24,268 nucleotides of DNA, from contig CAZMRK010000445.1 in NCBI GenBank assembly GCA_964568355.1, forward strand, positions 1-24,268, in the 5' to 3' direction. This document shows positions 8,754 through 17,366 of the stretch, piece after piece. Numbering within the stretch: the stretch's first letter is position 1; each line of letters starts with the position of its first letter. The notes under the pieces are model-generated. The model did no database searches. It worked only from the letters and a program-made list of their open reading frames with translations, and was not told the DNA's origin. The DNA comes from JAJPJX01 sp964568355 (GTDB taxonomy: Bacteria > Acidobacteriota > Terriglobia > Bryobacterales > Bryobacteraceae). The position numbers and the translations under genes are program-made.

Positions 8754-9975
8754 ACGGCCCGCGCGGAAGTCGGCGCGCCAAACCGCGCCGCGCCGCAAGC
8801 CCGGAGAGGACTCCTCCTTCCTGTCCATGGATGCCAGCCGGTACGAACAATGGCTGGACGGCTTTCTTTCTGGCCGGCCGGTGACGCCTGGCGTACGCGT
8901 CTTCCAGGGGGATATGCTGTCGGCCCTGGTGCACATGTATCACCAGCTCCCTCTGGACAAGGCCCAGGAGTTCGGCCACGCCGTGGCGCGCCTGCTCGAA
9001 ACCACGCCCATCTCGCTCCGCAAAGAAGCCATCGAGCGCTTGTACTACCTGGTCGAACTGGCCAACGTGGCGCGTCCGGCCGGCGGCAAACCGATTCTGC
9101 TGCGCTATCTCGCCATGCCCATGATGCACCAGATGCGCTTTGCCGGCACCACGCTGCAAATGTCCCTCCTCAATGCGGTATGCGCCTACAAAGTGGACGA
9201 CACCACGATCCACTTCATTTACCGCCACGCCCGGCCCGAGTATGGATTTGATCACTTGGTGGCATGCCTGCGCCTGCTCTCGCTCTCCATGAACGCTCGC
9301 AGCACTTATCTCCTGCTCGACCGGCTGATTCCCCTCCTCCAGGCCGATACGCAGGCGGCCTACCTGGGACGCGAACTGCCCCTGATCGTCGGGCGCGTGG
9401 GGTGTACCGAATTGCTCGCCTTCTGCCAGGAGAATGAATGGCAACTGCTGCTCCGCTACCCCGAACAATTGGAGCGCTTCTATCAGATCGTCCGGCAGCG
9501 CGTCCTTCCGGCCTATCACGTCGAACGGGAGCGCCTCCTCGCCGCCGAGCAGCCTGCGCTCCTATTGGATCTGCACCTGGAAGGCAACACTCTGGATTTG
9601 ACCATGGACCAGATTAAGGCGATTGCAGCGATGGCCGATCGCGAGGTCCCCCGCGACCGGGTGGTGCACCTGTTGAAGCGCATGTACGGAATACCTTCCA
9701 AACTCGATCCGCTCCTCTGCATGTGGGACATCCTGGATAACGACAATGACATTCCCGGCCACGGAGAGCCCGGAACCTGCCAGTTGTACGCGCGTGACGA
9801 GCGTCTGCTGTTGCGTAAGGACCGCCACGCCTCCATCGTCTCGGTATTTCTGGAGGCGCGGGAGCTGTATCTAAAATCCATTGGCCTCGAATCGCACCCG
9901 CTTGAGCTCGTGGACCAGCAGAGCGAGTTCCTGAACATGATCGGCAGAGACGCCGTGAAAGGCAGGCCGGAATGA
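8746..9975 (+). CDS. Uncharacterised alpha-helical protein, second operon gene
   Basis: A 409-aa protein. The ATG at 8746 is chosen because AGAGGAG (8734-8740) lies five bases before it; the alternative GTG/ATG codons further upstream lack such a site and overlap the previous gene more. The first 25 residues are basic and low-complexity (PERPARKSARQTAPRRK). The rest is almost entirely helical, with repeating leucine-rich amphipathic segments suggestive of a HEAT- or TPR-like solenoid, although no repeat unit is regular enough to name. Near the C-terminus CMWDILDNDNDIPGHGEP is an acidic, Gly-rich loop that stands out and could bind a metal or a partner. No catalytic motif is certain. It overlaps both neighbours (8 nt and 4 nt), which suggests fixed stoichiometry in a complex. 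The function is unknown. Confidence 0.75.
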   Translation: MPERPARKSARQTAPRRKPGEDSSFLSMDASRYEQWLDGFLSGRPVTPGVRVFQGDMLSALVHMYHQLPLDKAQEFGHAVARLLETTPISLRKEAIERLYYLVELANVARPAGGKPILLRYLAMPMMHQMRFAGTTLQMSLLNAVCAYKVDDTTIHFIYRHARPEYGFDHLVACLRLLSLSMNARSTYLLLDRLIPLLQADTQAAYLGRELPLIVGRVGCTELLAFCQENEWQLLLRYPEQLERFYQIVRQRVLPAYHVERERLLAAEQPALLLDLHLEGNTLDLTMDQIKAIAAMADREVPRDRVVHLLKRMYGIPSKLDPLLCMWDILDNDNDIPGHGEPGTCQLYARDERLLLRKDRHASIVSVFLEARELYLKSIGLESHPLELVDQQSEFLNMIGRDAVKGRPE

Positions 9976-12266
9976 GCGCTCCTCCTGTTCCCTCGCTGTT
10001 TCGCACCCCCATCGCCGAGATCGACGAGGTTATCCGCGACCTCCAGATCGAACAGCATAAGCAAGGCGAGCCGGCGCGCTTCCGGATCTACTACTGCGTC
10101 GATGCCAGTGAGATCGTAACGTTCTGCTTCCCGCTCAATCCGTTCAATCCCGGCGAGCCGAACCTCAATACCATTGCGGCCGACCAGGCGGCTCTTCACG
10201 AGCTCTTCTATCACCGGCCGCGGCTGCCGGTGCTGATTCCGGACTACGCCGAAGAGCTGGCGCGCCACTTCCATTTCGTTCGCAGCAGCACCGAAGGAGA
10301 GAATCAGCGCGAAGAGCGCGAAATCGTCCAGCGGCTGATTGAAGGAGCGCCGCTTGACCCGCTGCATCAGAACGGCGAAACGTCCGGCGCCGATGGCGTT
10401 CTCGAAAAGATCGAGCAGAATTTCGACGTAAAGCTGGCCGTGTGGATGGGCATCACCTCCATCGGAGCTAAGCGCTTCTATGAAGTGATTACCCAGCGCC
10501 TGCACAAGATCACCGATATCGGTGAACCCTTCGTCGGCGATTTCGTCCGCGACTTCCGGCCCAGGCTGTTCGAAGACATTTTTCTCGTCCAGAAAGAATT
10601 CCTGGAGCGCCAGACCGAGCTGAAGAAGCTGCCCCAGCGGCTCTTGGCTGCCAGGACCGACGCGCGCGCCATCGACTGGCTGCTCCAGTTGAACCAGGCC
10701 GCGCAGGCCTCCGCTTCCGGTGGAACGCGGCCCCTGTTCTTATACCTTTCCTCCGCTCCCAAGACCGCTCGCATCTTTAATATTCCTTCCGTCCGCAGCG
10801 CGCTGCCGGTGGTGGAGGGCAGGCACTATCCCATCTGGCGCAAGCGCTCGCAGCTTGCCCTCCTCATCACTGCCATGCGCAACGCGCGCTCGGAGGATGC
10901 CGACATCATCATCGAGAACCTCCGCAAGATTCGCCGTATTGCCGCGGAGGTGGCACGCATGGAGCATGGGATCCCCAGCCAGTACGGGACCGCCTGTGAA
11001 AGCTGCCTCCTCGGTGGAGGTGAAGGCGCTTCCGGTTGCAACTGGCACAACATCTGTGAAGAGGTGCGCCAGTTGGAACACGCCATCAGCGACCGCACCG
11101 AGCCGATCGCCAACCTCGGCCTGGTGGCGCGCATCCATACCTACGCCAACCTGCTCAAAGCCAGGCCCCGGCCCCAGGACCAGAAGGAATACCTGGAATA
11201 TCTGCGGAAACTCCTCAATATGCCCGAGGTTCCGGACCTGGCCCTCCGCCGCATCGAGGACCTGCAATCATTCGCCCGGGCGCAAAGCGTCCTGGCCCGC
11301 AGCAAGCTGGAACAGTTGCCCGGCCCCGCGGAGCCGCGCGAGCCGGAGACCACCATCCTGCCGGACGCCAAGCCGTACCTGGTGGAAGACTTCCCTCCCG
11401 TTGCTGCGCCCTATGACGAAATCACGCGGGCCATGTTCGCCTACCATATGACCCCGGCGAGCGATGCCTCCGCCAGGCACGACCTCCTGGATACGGCCAT
11501 GCGTCTGTTCCTGGAACGCGACGAGCGAGTTTGCTATCCCGGCGGGCCCGATCACGAGGTCACGCGCGGCCTCATCTACCTGTCATTCGGAGGGCGCGAG
11601 GGCGAGGAAGACGCGCTGGTCCACGCCAGGAAGATGATTGACGAGTATCCCCAGAGCAGCGAGGCCTTCCTCCTGCTCTGGGCCAGCGCCGCGCTCGAAC
11701 TCGGCAAGTTCCAGGACGTGCACAACGCCTGCTCCCGGGCCATCGAATCGCGAACCCGGCACTGGATGTTCTATCACATGCGCAGCGTCAATACCTTCGA
11801 ATGGTGCCTGGACGATCGCTTGCGGCGCTTCTGTCCGGTCTCCATCGAGCGCTCGATCTCCGACGTCGAGGAAGCCATCCGCCGCGTCAGTGCCGCCGGG
11901 GGCGCGCGCCTGCGCCTGGGGCTGCTGTACAATAACCTGGCGTATTTCTCCAGCCACAGCGACTCCGGCCTCGCCAAAGCGATCTTCGATCTGAAGCGCG
12001 CGCGGACCGCGCTCAACCGCCTGCTGGAGCTGGTTCCCCGTGAGCAGTGGGATCCGGAGCGCCCGCACTTCTTTCACACGGAGGCGCATATTCTGTTTCT
12101 CGAACACCAGCATGCGCCGTCTGGCGCATCCACGAGCGGCCTGCTCATCCGCGCCCTCGAATCCATCGACGCCGCGCTGCGGCTGCGCGACAAACCGCTC
12201 TACACTGCCCTCAAACGCCAGATCGAACGCGAACTGAAGAAAACGCAGGCGACAGTTAAGGCCTGA
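9972..12266 (+). CDS. Putative PIN-like domain protein with Cys/His cluster and TPR-like tail
   Basis: A 764-aa protein starting at the ATG in an ATGA overlap with the previous stop. Residues 37-60 (FRIYYCVDASEIVTFCFP) resemble the first strand and Asp (D44) of a PIN nuclease. Downstream, VLIPDYAEELARHF (87-100), ARTDARAIDWLLQLNQ (227-242) and FLYLSSAPKTARIF (256-269) follow the order of PIN helices and the late beta-strand. The domain would thus cover about 38-270 with a long helical insertion. Residues 342-362 hold a possible zinc site, C342-x2-C345-x10-C356-x2-H359-x2-C362. After a Pro-rich linker (about 449-480), residues 500-755 are helical and TPR-like (for example LWASAALELGKFQDVHNACSRAI). 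The PIN assignment is tentative because the classical second and third acidic residues are not clearly placed. If correct, it could be an RNase in a conflict or regulatory system. Confidence 0.7.
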   Translation: MSAPPVPSLFRTPIAEIDEVIRDLQIEQHKQGEPARFRIYYCVDASEIVTFCFPLNPFNPGEPNLNTIAADQAALHELFYHRPRLPVLIPDYAEELARHFHFVRSSTEGENQREEREIVQRLIEGAPLDPLHQNGETSGADGVLEKIEQNFDVKLAVWMGITSIGAKRFYEVITQRLHKITDIGEPFVGDFVRDFRPRLFEDIFLVQKEFLERQTELKKLPQRLLAARTDARAIDWLLQLNQAAQASASGGTRPLFLYLSSAPKTARIFNIPSVRSALPVVEGRHYPIWRKRSQLALLITAMRNARSEDADIIIENLRKIRRIAAEVARMEHGIPSQYGTACESCLLGGGEGASGCNWHNICEEVRQLEHAISDRTEPIANLGLVARIHTYANLLKARPRPQDQKEYLEYLRKLLNMPEVPDLALRRIEDLQSFARAQSVLARSKLEQLPGPAEPREPETTILPDAKPYLVEDFPPVAAPYDEITRAMFAYHMTPASDASARHDLLDTAMRLFLERDERVCYPGGPDHEVTRGLIYLSFGGREGEEDALVHARKMIDEYPQSSEAFLLLWASAALELGKFQDVHNACSRAIESRTRHWMFYHMRSVNTFEWCLDDRLRRFCPVSIERSISDVEEAIRRVSAAGGARLRLGLLYNNLAYFSSHSDSGLAKAIFDLKRARTALNRLLELVPREQWDPERPHFFHTEAHILFLEHQHAPSGASTSGLLIRALESIDAALRLRDKPLYTALKRQIERELKKTQATVKA

Positions 12267-12297
12267 AACTGCGTGTACTGGTACCTTCTCGCAGCTC

Positions 12298-12326
12298 TGG
12301 TATATACTGTTCCCCCAGTACGTACT
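12298..12326 (+). promoter_or_regulatory. Extended -10 promoter and operator-like palindrome before the TonB receptor gene
   Basis: TGG followed by TATATACT (12298-12308) is a good extended -10 element, while no clear -35 is found at the expected distance. A perfect 10-bp palindrome AGTACGTACT (12317-12326) lies just downstream, over or after the predicted transcription start, where a repressor site would be expected. A strong ribosome site, GGAGGGAG (12339-12346), precedes the ATG at 12353. The gap to the preceding operon is only 86 bases and no terminator is visible there, so read-through is also possible. Confidence 0.45.
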
Positions 12327-12352
12327 GACTTGGAACTCGGAGGGAGCATTCC

Positions 12353-15300
12353 ATGCGTCGAAACTTCCTTCCCCAAGTGATGGCGCTCGCCGTGCTTGCG
12401 GGCATTGCGTGGTGCCAGGGGAATCTGGGTGGATTGACCGGCCGTGTCGCCGATACCAGCGGCGCCGGTGTACCGGCAGCCGTCGTCCGAATTACAAACC
12501 TCGATACCGCCGCGGAGGTGCAGGTCCTTTCCTCCTCCGACGGCGCTTTTCTTGCCTCGAACCTGCCGCCCGGCCGCTACCGCGCAGCCGTCAGCAAAGA
12601 AGGCTTCAAAACCACCATCCAGGAGCCCATCACCATCAGCACCGCCACGACCTCTACGGTGAATTTCAATCTCGCCGTCGGCCAGGTCAACGAATCGGTC
12701 ACCGTGGAAGGCGGAGCCGTCGAGCTGCAGACCACCAACGCGGAAGTCGGCACGGTCATGCCCACCAAGACCATCCTCGATCTGCCCATCTCGCTCGGCG
12801 GCGCCGCGACTACCGGAGCCACCGGCCGCCGGCAGATCGAGAATTTCATCTTCCTCACGCCGGGCGTCACCGGCAACCAGTGGTCCAAGTCGATCAACGG
12901 CTCGCCGGGCTTCAGCCAGGAAGTCCTCATCGACGGCATCGACATGCAGAACATCGGCGCGCCCGGCTTCATCGCCGAAGCCAGCCCGCCCTACGAGGCC
13001 GTGGAGGAGTTCAAAGTCCAGAACACCATGTACCCCGCCGAATATGGCGGCGGCTATGGCGTCATGAACTTCACCCTGAAGTCCGGCGTCAACGCCTACC
13101 ATGGCGACCTGTTCGAGTTCGTGCGCAACGATAAGTTCGATTCGCGCGGCTTCTTCGCCGCCGGCAAATCCATGCTGCGCCAGAACGAATTCGGCGGCAC
13201 GTTCGGCGGACCGCTGGTCATCCCGAAGGTCTATAACGGCAAGGACCGCACCTTCTTCTTCGTGGCTTATTCCGGCTTCCGGCTGCGCGGCGGCATCGCC
13301 GCGGGCAATCTCCAGACGCTGCCCAGCGCCTTGGAGCGTGGGGGCGACTTCTCCGACTATCCCTTCCCGATCTTCGACCCGGCCACCACGCGCCCGGATG
13401 GCAACGGCGGCTATGTCCGCGAGCCCTTCGCCAACAATCGCATCCCGTCCAATCGCATCGGCGGCGTCGCGCAGCGCACGCTCCCGCTCATCCCCCAGCC
13501 GGATTTCCCCGGCTATTTCAATAACTACATCAACCGCCAGAGTCAGCCCAGCACCGATGACGACTGGAGCGTCAAAATCGACCACCAGATCAACTCCAAG
13601 CAGCGCATCTCCGCCGCCTATTGGTGGGTCAACGGCAATACCCAGATCAACGGCCCGATTGCCGGCGAACTGAACCCCGGCTACCGCAATACGCCGACCG
13701 AGGCCAGCGGATACCGGTTCAACCACACCTACACCATTAGCCCCACTCTGCTGAACCGCATCGGCGTGGGCTATACGCCCACCAGCCCGACCTGGTCGCG
13801 CTGGACCCTCGACCCGCGCCTGGGCAACCAGACGATGCAGATTCCCGGCATCCCGCTCGACATCCACGGCTATCCGCAGCTCAGCTTCAGCGGCCCCACG
13901 CCCTATGCCCAGCTCGGCAACGCCAACAACAACGGTACCGATCCGCAGTTCTTCCAGAATTGGAGCGGCCAGGATGATGTGAGCTGGGTCAAAGGCCCGC
14001 ACCAGCTCAAGTTCGGCTTCATGTGGCGCCGCCGTGAGATGACCGTGCTCGACCGCCGCAATGAAGGCGGCTCCTTCACCTTCAACGCCCTTTCCACATC
14101 GCAGCCCAACAGCAGCAACTTCAATAACTGGGGCAACCCGTTCGCCAGCTTCCTGCTGGGTGAAACCTACGCGGCCAGCGCGGCCGTCCCCGCCCCCCTG
14201 CGGCATTACAAGGACGACTTCATGGCCACCTATGTGGAAGACGTCATCAAGCTCACGCCGCGGCTGACCATGAGCCTGGGGCTGCGCTACGAACTGCCGC
14301 TTTATGCCAAGGAGAAAGAAGGAATCATCTCCTTCCTGGATTTGAGCCGCGCCAATCCCGGCGCCGGCGGGCGGCCCGGAGCCCTCGTGTTCCTGGGCGA
14401 AGGAGATGGCCGCACCGGCACTTACTCCGTCTTCGGCAGCTATCACACCGGCTTCTCGCCGCGCTTCGCCCTCACTTACGGCCTGAATAACAAGACCGTC
14501 CTGCGCATGGGCTATGGCATCTTCCGCATCGAGACCGCTACCGGCCGCCTCAACGGCTGCAACTACTGGTGTTCCGGCTTCGGTCTTCAGCCCTCTTATA
14601 CGTCCACCGACCAGGGTGTAACTCCGGTCTTCAACCTGGCCCAGGGCTTCCCGGCCAACCCGCGTAATCCGCCGATCTTCGATCCGTCCCTCAATAACAA
14701 CGGCAGCGTCAGCCTCATCAACTGGGCCGCCAACCGGATGGGACTGATGCAGAGTTGGACCTTCGATATCCAGCGCGATCTGCCCTTCGGCATCATGCTC
14801 GATGCCGCCTATGTCGGAACCAAGTCGAGCGGTACGTGGACCGGCGCGGAGAATCCGAACCAGCTCAACCCCAGCTATCTGGGCCTCGGCCAGACCTTGC
14901 TGGCCGATATCAATTCTCCCCAGGCCGCCGCCGCGGGTGTCGTCAAACCCTATGCCGGCTTCACCGGATCGGTGGCCCAGGCCCTGCGCCCTTACCCGCA
15001 GTACACCAACATCGACGACATGTATCAGCCCACCGGATACAATTTCTACAACTCCTTCCAGTTGCGCATCCAGAAGCGTTACTCCAACGGGATGTCGTTC
15101 CTCACCGCCTACACCCTGTCCAAGAACATCGGCTTCCCCGGCGGTGATATCTTCGGCGATACCGGTGGTGGCGGCGGAGCCAAGGCCATGGACACCTTTA
15201 ACCGCAAGCTCGAAAAGACCACCGTATCCGGCGACCAGACACACACGCTCATCCTGTCCTGGAACTACGAGCTGCCCTTTGGACGCGGGAAGCGCTTCCT

Positions 15301-15799
15301 CACCGGCATCAACTCCGTAGCCGATAAGTTCATCGGAGGCTGGCAGGTCAACGGCATCCAGACGTACCGCTCCGGCACGTTGATCGCGGTCGGTGGCGGC
15401 GGGGCTCTCCCCATCTTCGGCGGCGGCAACCGTCCCAACTGGATCTCCAACGATGTTCGAAGCTCGGTCTCGATGTCCGATTTCGATCCGGCCCGCGACC
15501 GCTATCTGAACATCGCCGCCTTCAGCCAGCCGGCGCCCTATACCTTCGGCAACGCGCCGCCCCGTCTGCCGAACGTGCGCACGCCGTTCTACATGAACGA
15601 AGACATTTCGTTCTTCAAGAACACCTACATCCACGAAAGCATGTACGTGCAGCTTCGCGGCGAGTTCTACAACTTATTCAACCGGGTCGTATTCGGCGGC
15701 CCCGCCGCCAGCATCAACAATCCCAGTACCTTCGGCATCATCAGCTCGCAGGCCAATACGCCCCGGCTGATCCAGTTCGCGATCAAGCTGATTTTCTAA
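12353..15799 (+). CDS. Oar-like TonB-dependent receptor with carboxypeptidase-regulatory N-domain
   Basis: A 1148-aa outer-membrane receptor. Residues 1-23 form a Sec signal peptide with a hydrophobic core (VMALAVLAGIAW). Residues about 25-108 form a carboxypeptidase-regulatory-like/Ig-fold domain (LTGRVADTSGAGVPAAVV, GRYRAAVSKEGF). The plug domain spans roughly 115-250 (VLIDGIDMQN, then the EYGGGYGVMNFTLKSGVN motif that ends the plug in this family). The rest is a beta-barrel ending in the aromatic residue of IKLIF, the C-terminal signal for outer-membrane assembly. Its size and architecture match the many paralogous receptors of Acidobacteriota soil bacteria, thought to import large oligomeric substrates, often carbohydrates. 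The substrate cannot be read from sequence. No sugar-utilisation genes lie beside it, so it appears to be a stand-alone transcription unit. Confidence 0.9.
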   Translation: MRRNFLPQVMALAVLAGIAWCQGNLGGLTGRVADTSGAGVPAAVVRITNLDTAAEVQVLSSSDGAFLASNLPPGRYRAAVSKEGFKTTIQEPITISTATTSTVNFNLAVGQVNESVTVEGGAVELQTTNAEVGTVMPTKTILDLPISLGGAATTGATGRRQIENFIFLTPGVTGNQWSKSINGSPGFSQEVLIDGIDMQNIGAPGFIAEASPPYEAVEEFKVQNTMYPAEYGGGYGVMNFTLKSGVNAYHGDLFEFVRNDKFDSRGFFAAGKSMLRQNEFGGTFGGPLVIPKVYNGKDRTFFFVAYSGFRLRGGIAAGNLQTLPSALERGGDFSDYPFPIFDPATTRPDGNGGYVREPFANNRIPSNRIGGVAQRTLPLIPQPDFPGYFNNYINRQSQPSTDDDWSVKIDHQINSKQRISAAYWWVNGNTQINGPIAGELNPGYRNTPTEASGYRFNHTYTISPTLLNRIGVGYTPTSPTWSRWTLDPRLGNQTMQIPGIPLDIHGYPQLSFSGPTPYAQLGNANNNGTDPQFFQNWSGQDDVSWVKGPHQLKFGFMWRRREMTVLDRRNEGGSFTFNALSTSQPNSSNFNNWGNPFASFLLGETYAASAAVPAPLRHYKDDFMATYVEDVIKLTPRLTMSLGLRYELPLYAKEKEGIISFLDLSRANPGAGGRPGALVFLGEGDGRTGTYSVFGSYHTGFSPRFALTYGLNNKTVLRMGYGIFRIETATGRLNGCNYWCSGFGLQPSYTSTDQGVTPVFNLAQGFPANPRNPPIFDPSLNNNGSVSLINWAANRMGLMQSWTFDIQRDLPFGIMLDAAYVGTKSSGTWTGAENPNQLNPSYLGLGQTLLADINSPQAAAAGVVKPYAGFTGSVAQALRPYPQYTNIDDMYQPTGYNFYNSFQLRIQKRYSNGMSFLTAYTLSKNIGFPGGDIFGDTGGGGGAKAMDTFNRKLEKTTVSGDQTHTLILSWNYELPFGRGKRFLTGINSVADKFIGGWQVNGIQTYRSGTLIAVGGGGALPIFGGGNRPNWISNDVRSSVSMSDFDPARDRYLNIAAFSQPAPYTFGNAPPRLPNVRTPFYMNEDISFFKNTYIHESMYVQLRGEFYNLFNRVVFGGPAASINNPSTFGIISSQANTPRLIQFAIKLIF

Positions 15800-15826
15800 G
15801 GGCGCACAGAAAGAATCACGGCCTCA

Positions 15827-15858
15827 TTCCGGCCCGGAGCGCGGGCTCTGGGCCGGAA
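15827..15858. terminator. Hairpin between convergent genes
   Basis: A perfect 9-bp stem, TTCCGGCCC (15827-15835) with GGGCCGGAA (15850-15858), encloses a 14-base loop that itself pairs through GAGC (15837-15840) and GCTC (15845-15848). It lies midway in the 77-bp gap between the receptor gene and the convergent minus-strand cluster, where a bidirectional terminator is expected. There is no T-tract on either side, so its termination strength is uncertain. Confidence 0.5.
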
Positions 15859-15876
15859 ACGGGAGGCGCGCCTCGC

Positions 15877-16932
15877 TCAGGAACCGGAACGGGCAATCAG
15901 CTTGGCCTTCGTGGTCGCGTCCAGCACGCCCGTGGCCGGTAGGCCACTCTCCAATTGGAATAGATTCAGGGCAGCCGCGGTCTGCTCGTTGAGAACACCG
16001 TCGGGTTTTCCGGAGTAGTATCCCAGGTTTCGCAAACGGCCCTGGATGCCGCTGATCTCGTCGGCGGGATGGATGTATCCCAGGTCGAACTCCATCACCC
16101 TCGTCTCATCCCCATCCTTCACCGTGAGTGTGCCGCGCGCGCTGTTGGGAGGGATTGGAACGCGCACAAAGCCATCCTCGCCGGTAGTGCCGGTGCGATC
16201 CGGCAAGGTCGATCCATCGCGCAGTTCCACCGAGAGAAGAAAGGACGCCCCGGCAATCGGCTGATCCGTGAAATCTAATATCTGCACATTGAGACTTGCC
16301 GGCACGCCCTTGCGCTTCAAACGATAAAGATTGCCGGTGAGGACGGAAATCTGTTTGTCCTGTCGCTGCGGGATGCGCAGAATATCGCCCGGATTCAAAA
16401 TGTGCATGTCTTTGCGGCCATTGCGCAGCGTGGAGTTTTCGTTGTAGCTCCACAGCGTTTCGGGCAGGAACCCGTGCTGGAACGCGACGCTTTCCACGCA
16501 ATCGCCCAATGCCACTTCGTAGCTCTCCGGCTCCGGGTCCGTGGGCGGGGCGGACCAGGTGGCATCGCCGGAACTCAGTTTCCTGGCGTCCAGTGACGCC
16601 GTCGAGACCAATTCCCAGGCGCGCTCATCCGTGTGCGGCAGGCGCAGCGAATAGGAGCCGGGAACCAGCCCGTCGAACCGCACGTGCCCGTAGGCATCGG
16701 ATTTTGCGCGGACAACTTCTTGCGGACCTTTCACGAGTTCCACCGCGATCTCCGGCAAAAGCGCGTCCGCCTCGTCGCTGATGCGTACTTCGATCGCCTC
16801 CCGCCGGAGCGGACAAGGCATCGCCACGTTTTCGGAATCTCCCGGGAGACCGTCCGGCGTTCCCCGGTCCGCCGCGCGCAGGCCATCGAGCGTCGCCTGG
16901 TCCGTGTCACGCCGGGCGGTAGCGGGGCTCAT
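15877..16932 (-). CDS. LysM / peptidoglycan-binding multidomain protein
   Basis: A 351-aa protein. The start at 16932 lies in an ATGA overlap with the preceding gene; a longer in-frame start at 17022 would overlap that gene by about 90 bases and is not preferred. The domains in order are: a disordered N-terminus (1-45); a small beta domain of the SpaA/prealbumin type (46-98, IEVRIS through YGHVRFDGLVPGSYSLRLP); a LysM-like domain (137-188, YEVALGDCVESVAFQHGF to LNPGDILRIPQ); a second Ig-like domain (214-285); and a PG_binding_1 domain (293-345, IQGRLRNLGYYSG, with DGVLNEQTAAALNLFQ). There is no signal peptide or catalytic domain. Proteins of this build recur beside contractile-injection and type VI effector genes. 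They may anchor cargo to the apparatus or to a target wall, which is inference. It is the last gene of the cluster. Confidence 0.75.
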   Translation of the reverse strand: MSPATARRDTDQATLDGLRAADRGTPDGLPGDSENVAMPCPLRREAIEVRISDEADALLPEIAVELVKGPQEVVRAKSDAYGHVRFDGLVPGSYSLRLPHTDERAWELVSTASLDARKLSSGDATWSAPPTDPEPESYEVALGDCVESVAFQHGFLPETLWSYNENSTLRNGRKDMHILNPGDILRIPQRQDKQISVLTGNLYRLKRKGVPASLNVQILDFTDQPIAGASFLLSVELRDGSTLPDRTGTTGEDGFVRVPIPPNSARGTLTVKDGDETRVMEFDLGYIHPADEISGIQGRLRNLGYYSGKPDGVLNEQTAAALNLFQLESGLPATGVLDATTKAKLIARSGS

Positions 16933-17360
16933 GCCGCGCCTCCCGCGGCGTTGACTCCATTCTTCGCGAATCGCTCGCGCAACTCCCGATTGTGAAGCCT
17001 GATTTCGAGCCGGCGCACGCATTCCCTGTATAGGCGGAGGAGCCGGCTATGGGGATCCGTTACCTCCGGGTCGCGGAGCATTTCTACCATCCACTGGCAA
17101 TCCGGCTTGGCGGCGAAGTCCCACCCAAAACACGCGCATACGCAGACGAACCGGTAAAGGTATGCATTCGTCGAAATCCCGTATCGCCGCGCGGCCTCCA
17201 GGCTCGCGCCCACGCGGCGCCGGAGTTCCGTTTCGTTCAGAACACCGGCCTGAAGAGGAAACTCGCGGCGCAGCCGGCGTGACATCTCCTCTACCAGCGT
17301 GTCGCGGCGCGACGCCGCCAGCCGGGCCAGTTGTTCCTCTCGAATGCGGAGCGGTGTCAT
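16929..17360 (-). CDS. Small helical protein of effector-type clusters
   Basis: A 143-aa protein starting at an ATG six bases after the stop of the 1217-aa gene, with a strong ribosome site GGAGGTGA (17379-17372) inside the end of that gene. It is predicted to be all-helical: IREEQLARLAASRRDTLVEE, then LRREFPLQAGVLNETELRRR, then VGASLEAARRYGIS, and a central hydrophobic/aromatic stretch AYLYRFVCVCACFGWDF. The arrangement 'basic N-terminal helix, REFP, YGIS, aromatic helix' is one I recall from small proteins beside type VI/eCIS effector genes, but I cannot name a Pfam family with confidence. It could be a chaperone, a cognate immunity protein for the preceding enzyme, or a structural partner. 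Overlap with the next gene (ATGA) shows co-translation. Confidence 0.7.
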   Translation of the reverse strand: MTPLRIREEQLARLAASRRDTLVEEMSRRLRREFPLQAGVLNETELRRRVGASLEAARRYGISTNAYLYRFVCVCACFGWDFAAKPDCQWMVEMLRDPEVTDPHSRLLRLYRECVRRLEIRLHNRELRERFAKNGVNAAGGAA

Positions 17361-17366
17361 GATGAC

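Noticed and set aside
12200..15634. A 1144-aa open frame antisense to the TonB-dependent receptor
   Set aside because: The sense protein has a signal peptide, plug and barrel terminus; the antisense frame is a codon-bias shadow without motifs.
16933..17022. A longer N-terminus for the LysM protein, starting at 17022
   Set aside because: The extra 30 residues are Arg-rich and unlike a domain, and would overlap the preceding gene by about 90 bases; the ATGA junction at 16932 is the usual coupled arrangement.
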